Source of the DNA: an uncultured bacterium
GTDB lineage: Bacteria; Planctomycetota; GCA-002687715
Direction of reading: 5' to 3'
Assembly: GCA_902826835.1 (NCBI GenBank)
Contig: CADEGH010000016.1
Coordinates: 45,971-109,970, forward strand
DNA: 64,000 nt
In this document: piece after piece, positions 50,421 through 57,675 of the stretch
Layout: every line of letters starts with the position of its first letter
How positions within the stretch are numbered: the stretch's first letter is position 1
Notes under the pieces: model-generated
Told to the model about the DNA's origin: nothing
Database searches by the model: none
The model's input: the letters and a program-made list of their open reading frames with translations, nothing else
Translations under genes and position numbers: made by a program

Positions 50421-51864
50421 GGAACTGACGTCCGTGAAGGTCGGGGCGACGGCATCGCTGAATCGCTGCGCCCTCTCCGAGGGTCGCGTCGAATTGGCGG
50501 AATTGCTCCGAGGCTTGGCGCCGAAAGCCAATGCCGCCGCCGCGGTGCGGGTCGGCGGAGTCTCGGGGTCGATCGGGAGCATCGAGCCCGGCGATCTCTA
50601 CGTCGCGCTCGAGCCGACGCTCGACACCATCCGCACCGCGATCCAGCGCGGCGCGGCGGCGATCATGGCCGAAGGTCCGCACACTCCGGTCGAGGTTCCC
50701 TATGTCCGCGTGCCGGACGCTCTGCGGGCGTTCTGCCACCTCGTCGATCGGGCGTCGGGCCGACCTTCGGCAGCGTTGGAGGTGATCGGTCTGCTGCGTG
50801 GCGAGGGCTGCCGTCGCGTGGCCACCATGCTCGAGCGCATCCTGCGCAGTGGCGGGCGCGTCTGCGAGTCGATCCCCGCCCGGGCCCTGGGTGGCCCGGG
50901 ATCGCTGGAAGTCCAGACGCATCTCGCGGAGGCCCGCTCCAGTGGAGTGCGGGCCGCGATCCTCGATTGCCGCCCCGCGGACGTCGCGATGGGCCGTTTC
51001 GAAGGCGTGCGCCTGCGGGCTGCGGTCGTCTGCGGCCTGCAACCGCGACCAGGCCAGGGCTTTCGCAGCGCGGAGGCGATGCTCGAATCCTGCCTCGACG
51101 TGATCCGGGGCATGCCCCACGGTTCGGTCGTGATCGCCGATGCCGACGATCCGGTGACCGAGTTGATGTTCGGGGAGACGCGCGCCGAGGTCTTGACCTT
51201 CGGCACCGACCGTCAGGCCACTTTGCGAACTCGAGTCCTGCGGGCGGATGACCACAGCACCCGTCTCGCGGTCTCCGGGTCGTTCGGAGTCGGCGAATTC
51301 ACTCTGCCGTTCTTGGGCGAATCAGAGCTGAAGCCGGTGCTCGCGGCGGTGACGCTCGCGGCGGCCATGGGCACCCCGCTCAGCGCGGCCTTCCAGGCGG
51401 CAGCCGGCCTCGGCGATCTCGCGGGCCTTCGCCCCATCCTGCTCCCTCGCCCTTATCGGGTCTTCGGGGATTCGCGGCGCTCGGTGCGCGCTCTCGCGCA
51501 GTCGCTCGCCACTCTGCGCGGCATGACGCAGCGCACTCTGCACGTCGTCGCCGCCCCTCGTACGCGGAGCGCGTCGATCCGCGAGGCCGAGCAGCGTGCG
51601 CGCACCCTCGAAGAGGGAGCGGACGACATCATCCTCACCTCTGAGCAGGAAGGGCCCGACTCCACCGCCTGGGCGGCGCTGTTCCGCGGCTTTTCCAACT
51701 TCGAACGCGTGAGGTTGTGGGAGCACCGCGCCCAAGCCCTCGAGGCAGGCCTCGAGGCTCTCCGCGGCGACGATGTTCTGTTGATCGCCGGACTCGAACC
51801 CGAAGACGAACGGGCCCTCAAGGCTTGGTTCCTCCGGGGACTTTGCGAAGGGCTGGCAAGCTGA
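50404..51864 (+). CDS. MurE-like protein without catalytic motifs (probable pseudoenzyme)
   Basis: A 486-residue Mur-ligase-fold protein in the normal murE slot. Residues 1-120 match the MurE N-domain (RVGGVSGSIGSIEPGDLYVA and IQRGAAAIMAE). The ATP P-loop normally GTNGKT reads LLRGEGCRRVATM (about 130-142), so the phosphate-binding Gly-Lys-Thr is gone. The SSHAL-type motif reads DCRPADVA although GRFEGVRL beside it is conserved, and the C-terminal YAHTP-type motif reads FGDSRR. It is intact, with a strong GGGGGGGAG site before ATG, so not a decayed gene. A regulatory or scaffold role is inferred. Confidence 0.8.
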   Translation: MRREREELTSVKVGATASLNRCALSEGRVELAELLRGLAPKANAAAAVRVGGVSGSIGSIEPGDLYVALEPTLDTIRTAIQRGAAAIMAEGPHTPVEVPYVRVPDALRAFCHLVDRASGRPSAALEVIGLLRGEGCRRVATMLERILRSGGRVCESIPARALGGPGSLEVQTHLAEARSSGVRAAILDCRPADVAMGRFEGVRLRAAVVCGLQPRPGQGFRSAEAMLESCLDVIRGMPHGSVVIADADDPVTELMFGETRAEVLTFGTDRQATLRTRVLRADDHSTRLAVSGSFGVGEFTLPFLGESELKPVLAAVTLAAAMGTPLSAAFQAAAGLGDLAGLRPILLPRPYRVFGDSRRSVRALAQSLATLRGMTQRTLHVVAAPRTRSASIREAEQRARTLEEGADDIILTSEQEGPDSTAWAALFRGFSNFERVRLWEHRAQALEAGLEALRGDDVLLIAGLEPEDERALKAWFLRGLCEGLAS

Positions 51865-51866
51865 CC

Positions 51867-53201
51867 ATGTTGACGGTCCCGGTAGCACGACTGGCTCAGG
51901 CCTTGGGAGTCTCCTCGACTTCCGGGGAGATGATCCGGCGCACGAGTTTCGACTCGCGCGACGTCCGGGCCGGGGACTGTTTTGTCGCGCTCAAGGGACG
52001 CTTCACCGACGCGTCGAAGTTGATTCCCGAGGCGAGGCAGCGGGGAGCGGTGTGTGCCATCGGCGGACCTGGCGCGGACCCCGGCGACAGTGTGTTCCGC
52101 CTGCCCGACCCGACCTTGGGACTGATTGCACTCGCGGGGCTCGTTCGGGACCAGTTCACCGGGCGCGTGGTGGGCATCACGGGCACCGCCGGCAAGACCA
52201 CCGTCAAGGAGAACCTCGCGCAGCTCCTCCGCGCGACCAAGACTCGGGTGGTGGCGGCCGAGGCCTCGCACAACAATCGGGAGGGCGTCCCACGCACTCT
52301 GACGCGGATTGAGGCCGACACCGAAGTGGCGGTGGTGGAAATCGGGACGAACGCACCGGGGGAGATCGCAGAGTTGTCCGCTCTCGCCCGCCCCACGATG
52401 GGCATCCTCACCTCGATCGGGCCCGGCCATCTCCAAGGCCTGCATTCCGTCGCAGGGGTGCTGCGGGAGAAGCTCGACCTCGCGCGCGCGCTTCCTTACG
52501 CCAGCACGCTCGTCATCAATCAGGACGATTCACGACTCGCCTCGGCCGACTACCCGGCAGGGCTGCGCATCGTGCGCGCGAGCTTGCGTTCCGGTCCGGG
52601 ATTGATGGCTCCCCTCGAAATGCGTCCGGGTCAGCTCGTGGCTCCGACGGGGGAGCGCCTCGTGCATCGGGTCGAGTCCGAAGTGGGGGTGCGCAACCTG
52701 TGGATCGCTGCGGTCGCCGCGCACGAATTGGGCTGTACCTGGTCGGACCTCGCATTGGGAACTCCGGGAATCGCTCCTGCGAAATGGCGAGGGGAATCGC
52801 GGCAATTCGATCGTGCGACTCTCATCTTGGACTTTTACAACGCCAACCCGCTCTCCATGGAAGCGGCCCTCTCGGAATTCGCGCGCCGGCCCGGCCGCCT
52901 GGGATTGGTGGTGGGAGAGATGCGCGAACTCGGCGCCGCCTCCGAGTCGTTCCACGAGCAGCTCGGCCAGTGGATTGCCCGCGCGCGGGCCGAGTTCGTG
53001 ATTTACGTCGGTCAGTTCGCCTCGTCGGTGACCCGGGGATTTGTCGTGGGGGGCGCAAGCGCCGGCACGCTCCAGGTCTTCCCGAGTGTCGCGGAGGCAC
53101 GACCCTTGTTTGTGGCCCGCTGCGCCGAGGAGTTCACCATTCTCATGAAGGCGTCGCGAGGCATTGCCCTCGAGCAGTTTTTGGAGGCGGCTCATGCTTG
53201 A
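51867..53201 (+). CDS. murF: UDP-N-acetylmuramoyl-tripeptide--D-alanyl-D-alanine ligase
   Basis: MurF adds D-Ala-D-Ala to the peptidoglycan precursor. The 444-residue protein has a complete ATP site, GITGTAGKTT at about 103-112, the ASHNNREGVP stretch with conserved Asn, VVEIGTNAPGEI, and DFYNANPLSM, which is the usual DSYNANP motif slightly altered. It follows the MurE-like gene by 2 nt and ends inside ftsW. Its intact catalytic motifs contrast with its neighbour. Confidence 0.95.
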   Translation: MLTVPVARLAQALGVSSTSGEMIRRTSFDSRDVRAGDCFVALKGRFTDASKLIPEARQRGAVCAIGGPGADPGDSVFRLPDPTLGLIALAGLVRDQFTGRVVGITGTAGKTTVKENLAQLLRATKTRVVAAEASHNNREGVPRTLTRIEADTEVAVVEIGTNAPGEIAELSALARPTMGILTSIGPGHLQGLHSVAGVLREKLDLARALPYASTLVINQDDSRLASADYPAGLRIVRASLRSGPGLMAPLEMRPGQLVAPTGERLVHRVESEVGVRNLWIAAVAAHELGCTWSDLALGTPGIAPAKWRGESRQFDRATLILDFYNANPLSMEAALSEFARRPGRLGLVVGEMRELGAASESFHEQLGQWIARARAEFVIYVGQFASSVTRGFVVGGASAGTLQVFPSVAEARPLFVARCAEEFTILMKASRGIALEQFLEAAHA

Positions 53202-54339
53202 GGTCATTCTGGCGCGCGGCCCCGGCGCTCGCAGATCCGCGGCCCACGTTCTCGTGGTGACTCTGCTTCTCGGATGTTTGGGTTGCCTGGTTCAGATCGC
53301 CGCCGTCGATCCCAAGAGTCCACTCTCGACGACCAGGCCTGGTCGACAGATCGCCTATCTCGCGATGGCGGCGGCTGCCGCCCTCGTGGGCACGGTCGTC
53401 GGCTACCGCACCGCGTTGCGCTGGGCACGCCCGGCCCTCTGGGTGACTTGGGGGCTGCTCCTCGTTCTCCTCATGCCCGGCATGGAGGAGCGCAAGGGAT
53501 CGACGCGCTGGATCGAACTCGGTCCTATCCACATCCAGCCCTCCGAACTCGCTAAGCCCACCCTCGTGCTCTTCTTCACGGCGCTGGCCGCCCGCAAGAA
53601 GGAGATTCTCCACACCTTCTTTCGGGGTTTTGTGCCGGCGATGCTGTACATCGGCGTGACCGGTGCCCTCGTCGTCTTGGAGCCCGACCACGGACAGACC
53701 CTATTTCTGTTCGCGATCGCGGCCACCGTGCTGTTGATCAACGGTCAACCGTTCAAGCACTTCCTGCCGCTCGGGCTCCTCGGACTCCCGGCCTTCGTCT
53801 TCCTCGCGAGCGAAAAATCGGGCTACGTTCGCGCCCGACTCGAGGGTTTTTTTGCCGGCTCGCATTACCAGGTGCAGCAGGGTGCCTACGCCTTCGCGCG
53901 CGGAGGCTTCTCCGGCGAAGGCCTGGGGGAATTGCGGGCACCGCTCTTCGTGCCCGAGGTCCACAACGACTTCGCGTTGGCCGCAGTGGGTGAGCAACTC
54001 GGCTTCCTCGGCGTGCTCGGGGTCGTCGTGCTCTTTCTTTGGTTCTTCTGGCATGGCCTGCGCATCGCGTTCTTGGCGAAGACGCAGACCGGCTTCTCCG
54101 TCGCCTTCGGAATGGTGTTCATCATCGCCCTGCAAGCGGCAGTGAACATCGCGGTGGTCTCGGACTCGGTACCGCCGAAGGGAATCGCCTTGCCGTTCCT
54201 GTCGTACGGAGGGTCTTCGATCATCGTCACCGGCCTGTGCATCGGCCTACTCGCTTCGGTGGCCGCCGATGCCTATGCCCCTCATCAACTACCGGCGCAG
54301 CTCCGGCTGCGCCTCCGACAATCCAGGGCGACTGCATGA
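53194..54339 (+). CDS. ftsW: SEDS-family peptidoglycan polymerase FtsW
   Basis: FtsW polymerises septal glycan with FtsI. The 381-residue protein has about ten membrane helices, GSTRWIELGPIHIQPSELAK in the first large loop, a conserved GLGELRAPLFVPEVHNDF segment, and PPKGIALPFLSYGGSSII near the end, all SEDS signatures. It overlaps murF by 8 nt, with GGAGG 7 nt before the ATG. RodA is the alternative, but cluster position favours FtsW. Confidence 0.93.
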   Translation: MLEVILARGPGARRSAAHVLVVTLLLGCLGCLVQIAAVDPKSPLSTTRPGRQIAYLAMAAAAALVGTVVGYRTALRWARPALWVTWGLLLVLLMPGMEERKGSTRWIELGPIHIQPSELAKPTLVLFFTALAARKKEILHTFFRGFVPAMLYIGVTGALVVLEPDHGQTLFLFAIAATVLLINGQPFKHFLPLGLLGLPAFVFLASEKSGYVRARLEGFFAGSHYQVQQGAYAFARGGFSGEGLGELRAPLFVPEVHNDFALAAVGEQLGFLGVLGVVVLFLWFFWHGLRIAFLAKTQTGFSVAFGMVFIIALQAAVNIAVVSDSVPPKGIALPFLSYGGSSIIVTGLCIGLLASVAADAYAPHQLPAQLRLRLRQSRATA

Positions 54340-54520
54340 TCCACGCGCGCCAAACCCCATGCGGTCGCTCGTTCAATCAACGGACCCGAGTCCGAGCGCC
54401 TCGCTGCATTCCATCACCTGTTCCATCGCGCAAGTCATCCGGAATCGACTCTCACACCTCACGGCGCTCGGGCTCGTGGTCCTGCTTTTTCATAACCTCC
54501 CTCTTGCGAGAGGAACCGTC

Positions 54521-55189
54521 ATGACTCCTGAGAAAATTGCCGTCCTCGTGATCACGGGAGTGATCGCGGTGCTCCTGTCCCTCACGCTCATGGAGAGCTC
54601 GGAGGGCGCGGCGCCTCGACCCCAGACTCTGCCTCCGCAGCGCGACCAGGCGGAGCCCGTGCCCTCGATCGAGGACTTGATGAAGGGCAATGGGACCACC
54701 ATTCTGCGCCCTCCTCCCCAAAAGCCGGTGGACCCCGAGCTCGGAGGTTCGGTCGTGCAGCCTCCGGTGCGTTCGACCTACGTCGTGCAATCGGGCGACA
54801 CGATGGAGAAGATCGCTCTCAAACTCCTGGGGTCTCGGGCGGCGCATCGCCGGCTGCTGGATCTGAACCCCAACGTGAATCCGCGCACGCTGAAACCGGG
54901 GCAGGAGCTGATCGTGCCGGGAGGGAGCAGCAAACCGGCGCCCAAGAGCCCGACCTCCCCGAGCAGAACCACCGATCGGGAAGTCGCTGCGACTCCCGCG
55001 ATCACGCCCAAGGAGACGCCGGCCAAGGTGGAGCGCTCCCACACCGTCAAAGCGGGGGAGACGCTCTCTTCGATCGCCCGCACCGTGTATGGCAAAGAGA
55101 GTGCGTGGAAGCGCATCTTAGAAGCCAACCAGGCCAAGTTGCGATCGCCCGATCGTCTGGCTCCGGGAATGGTCCTCCGCCTTCCTTGA
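54521..55189 (+). CDS. Membrane-anchored protein with two LysM domains
   Basis: LysM domains bind peptidoglycan. The 222-residue protein has an N-terminal membrane helix (about 6-22), a proline-rich linker, LysM 1 (YVVQSGDTMEKIALKLLG, about 87-130) and LysM 2 (HTVKAGETLSSIARTVYG, about 171-215), separated by a Pro/Ser/Thr linker. No catalytic domain is present. It sits between ftsW and murB; the ATG has AGAGGA 6-8 nt upstream. A septal wall-binding adaptor role is inferred. Confidence 0.88.
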   Translation: MTPEKIAVLVITGVIAVLLSLTLMESSEGAAPRPQTLPPQRDQAEPVPSIEDLMKGNGTTILRPPPQKPVDPELGGSVVQPPVRSTYVVQSGDTMEKIALKLLGSRAAHRRLLDLNPNVNPRTLKPGQELIVPGGSSKPAPKSPTSPSRTTDREVAATPAITPKETPAKVERSHTVKAGETLSSIARTVYGKESAWKRILEANQAKLRSPDRLAPGMVLRLP

Positions 55190-55306
55190 TCGGAATCGCC
55201 GCGGGGAGGTACGTAGCTTGTCCCCGCGACCGGCACCCCCGGCGGAAGCGCCGGCTCGATTCGATCCGGCCAACCCGGGGGTCGCACTGAACCCGAAGGA
55301 AGACCA

Positions 55307-56230
55307 GTGGCTACGCGCCAGCTCGAGATCGTGAAGGAGCGCCTTTCGGACGCCGTTTCCGAAAACGTCCCACTCTCGGATTGGACCACGATCCGCTTGG
55401 GCGGTCCGGCAAGATGTTTTGTGCAGCCGCAAAGCGTCGAGCAACTGGTTGAGTTGCTCCAACTCCTCGCGACTCTCGATTGTGATTACCGGATTCTCGG
55501 CGGAGGCAGCAACCTTCTGCCGGGTGACGATCCCGTCGAAGTTCCGGTGATCCACCCCGGGAATCTGCTCCAGTGGGATCGCGACGACGATTGCTTACGC
55601 GTGGGAGCCGGCGTCTCCTTGTCCGCGTTCGTCGCGCGTGCAAACGCCTTGGGCCTCGCCGGTGCCCACGTGCTCGCGGGGATCCCCGGGCAAGTCGGCG
55701 GGGCCTTGGTCATGAATGCCGGCGGCCGGTACGGAGAAATCGCCGACCTCGTGCGCCAGGTCTCGGTGGTCCTGCCGGGGGGTACGCGCCGCGAACTCGA
55801 GAAGGCCGACCTGCGCTACGCGTACCGTCACTCGGAATTGCCCCCGGGTGCGGTCGTGGTGGGGGCCACCCTCGCCCTGCGGCGCACGGACGACATCGTG
55901 GCCCTGAAGCGGGAGTCCGGCCGCATCCTCAAAGAGAAAAACGCCGCTCAGCCGACGGCGAGCTGGAATTTCGGGTGCATGTTCAAGAACCCTCCGGAGC
56001 TCTCGGCCGGGCGGCTCCTCGACCAGGCCGGGATGCGCGGTTTGGCCTGCGGGGGGGCGCGGATCTCCACCCTGCATGCCAATTTTGTGGAAAACCTCGG
56101 CCAAGCCACGGCCCGCGAGGTGGCCACCTTGATCGAGGCCTGCGAGCGGGCCGCGTTGGACCGGTTCGGGATCACCTTGGAGCGGGAAGTTCGGGTTTGG
56201 GAAGGGTCGGCTAAAGACCACTATCGATAG
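55307..56230 (+). CDS. murB: UDP-N-acetylenolpyruvoylglucosamine reductase
   Basis: MurB makes UDP-MurNAc with FAD and NADPH. The 307-residue protein has TTIRLGGPARCFV, FAD site YRILGGGSNLLPGDD, GIPGQVGGALVMNAG, and FGCMFKNPP. In the last motif the general-acid serine position (GSxFKNP) is Cys; this variant occurs in other MurB enzymes. It starts with GTG and a GAAGGAAG site. It is the second step of precursor synthesis after MurA, which is not in this window. Confidence 0.95.
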   Translation: MATRQLEIVKERLSDAVSENVPLSDWTTIRLGGPARCFVQPQSVEQLVELLQLLATLDCDYRILGGGSNLLPGDDPVEVPVIHPGNLLQWDRDDDCLRVGAGVSLSAFVARANALGLAGAHVLAGIPGQVGGALVMNAGGRYGEIADLVRQVSVVLPGGTRRELEKADLRYAYRHSELPPGAVVVGATLALRRTDDIVALKRESGRILKEKNAAQPTASWNFGCMFKNPPELSAGRLLDQAGMRGLACGGARISTLHANFVENLGQATAREVATLIEACERAALDRFGITLEREVRVWEGSAKDHYR

Positions 56231-56320
56231 AGGCAAATTTCGGGCGGAACCGCATAGGCAGTTGCGCGCCAACATGCTCTCCTGTACGCTGCTCCCGCTC
56301 CGCCCTCGGGAATCCGCCCA

Positions 56321-56393
56321 GGCTCTGGGGGAGCAGTGATCCCCAGAGCCCTGGCCGCGAGGAACGGTGCTTGGGCCTCCAGCTCCTGGAGGC
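56321..56393 (+). promoter_or_regulatory. Two strong hairpins upstream of the 82-residue gene
   Basis: GGCTCTGGGG (56321-56330) pairs perfectly with CCCCAGAGCC (56341-56350), 10 bp. GCCTCCAG (56375-56382) pairs with CTGGAGGC (56386-56393) around a 3-nt loop; its 3' strand contains GGAGG and abuts the GGGGAG used for the next start at 56407. No U-tract is seen. Confidence 0.45.
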
Positions 56394-56406
56394 GGGGAGT
56401 CTCTTC

Positions 56407-56655
56407 ATGGACATGGCGAAGTTTGTCGACCGCCGGCTCCACCCGGTGCGGGTGTCGTTGGGCCTTTTGAATCACGAACTCGAGCTCGCACGCGGCGAGA
56501 ACAGTGTTGCGCTCGATCGTGAAGTCGTGCGCAGCCTCATCGAAACCCTCTCGATGTTCGTCGAGGACTTCGAGGCTAGCTTCAAGGTCGTGCGGGAGCA
56601 GGGTCAGAAGAAGTTTGCTCAGGCAACTGCCTCGAGCGCTCCCAAAGTCGGCTAA
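56407..56655 (+). CDS. 82-residue helical protein of unknown function
   Basis: The product (MDMAKFVDRRLHPVRVSLGL, then a long charged region with MFVEDFEASFKVVREQGQKK) is predicted all-helical and soluble, with no signal. The ATG at 56407 has GGGGAG about 8 nt before. It lies between murB and the ftsQ-like gene, 15 nt upstream of the latter, so a link to division is plausible from context only. I do not recognise the family. Confidence 0.6.
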   Translation: MDMAKFVDRRLHPVRVSLGLLNHELELARGENSVALDREVVRSLIETLSMFVEDFEASFKVVREQGQKKFAQATASSAPKVG

Positions 56656-56670
56656 GCCGGGGCGAATTCG

Positions 56671-57552
56671 ATGGTGACGCTCGCCGCCGAGCGCCCGTTA
56701 ACCCCCTGGTCGATCACGCTCACGGTCCTGGTGACGAGCCTCCTTTTGCTCGTGACTGCGCTCGTGAAGGATCGTCTTGCGTCCTCGCCCAGATACGCGG
56801 TCACGAATCTGCGGCTTCAGGTGGATCATTTGCCGCCGCTGCTCCGCGATCGCACCGAGGCGCTCGGCCTCGACGAAGCGATCCTGCGGGCTCCGGTTTC
56901 CATCTTCGACGAAGGCCTGACAGTGCAGGCGGTCGACCACTTTTCCGGCCGCCCGTGGGTCAAGCGCGTCGCCGGTTTGACCCGCCGGTTCCCCGATCGA
57001 GTCGAAGTCGCCCTCGAAGTCCGCACTCCGCTCGCGATCGTGGCGGAAGGGGCGGAGCGGTTGGCAGTGGACGACGAGGGAGTGGTGTTGGAGCACGACT
57101 CACCCTTGCGGCCTCCCGAAGTTCCGAGGATCCGGACGCCCGGCGCTCCGTACACGCGGGTGCCCAACGACGGGCAGGCGTTCCGCAAGGACGATCCACC
57201 CCGCGCCGCGGTGTGTGAGGCTCTTGAGCTCTTGCGGTTCCTCCGCGACTACTCTGGGCATCCGGCGCTGGCCACGTTTCGCATCGAAGAAGTGGTGGTC
57301 GGGGAGGCGCGCGCCCACCGCGAGGCCGGAGCCTCCGACCTCGTGCTGCGGCTCGACACCGGCGTCGAAATCTTCTGGGGGCGGTCGCCGCTCTCACCTC
57401 TCCAGGACTTGGAACCGAAGAAGCTCAAAAAGCTTGAAAACTTGTTGCTCGTGCTCGAGAGCTACCCAGGGCTGCTCGGCGTGAAGCGGGTGGATCTGAC
57501 CTTGGACCGTCCGGAGGTCATCCCTGCGATGGCTCCGCAGCCGCATCGCTGA
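56671..57552 (+). CDS. FtsQ/DivIB-like bitopic division protein
   Basis: A 293-residue protein with one N-terminal membrane helix (about 14-32), then a POTRA-like region (HFSGRPWVKRVAGLTRRFPD, then RVEVALEVRTPLAIV) and a beta-rich domain ending in KRVDLTLDRPEVIPAM, the FtsQ pattern. FtsQ is weakly conserved in sequence, so identity depends on architecture and the neighbouring ftsI, ftsW and murB. It closes the dcw-type series. ftsA and ftsZ, which normally follow, are absent here. Confidence 0.72.
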   Translation: MVTLAAERPLTPWSITLTVLVTSLLLLVTALVKDRLASSPRYAVTNLRLQVDHLPPLLRDRTEALGLDEAILRAPVSIFDEGLTVQAVDHFSGRPWVKRVAGLTRRFPDRVEVALEVRTPLAIVAEGAERLAVDDEGVVLEHDSPLRPPEVPRIRTPGAPYTRVPNDGQAFRKDDPPRAAVCEALELLRFLRDYSGHPALATFRIEEVVVGEARAHREAGASDLVLRLDTGVEIFWGRSPLSPLQDLEPKKLKKLENLLLVLESYPGLLGVKRVDLTLDRPEVIPAMAPQPHR

Positions 57553-57675
57553 GGGGTTCGGCAGGGTGCAGCGGGGTTTCTCCGGTCGCCCGCGTCGGGG
57601 GATCCGAATCGAGGCGCCGGCTCGTCTTTGCGCGGCGACCCTGGAAAATTGTCCGCCTCGACCGAGGATGACGGC

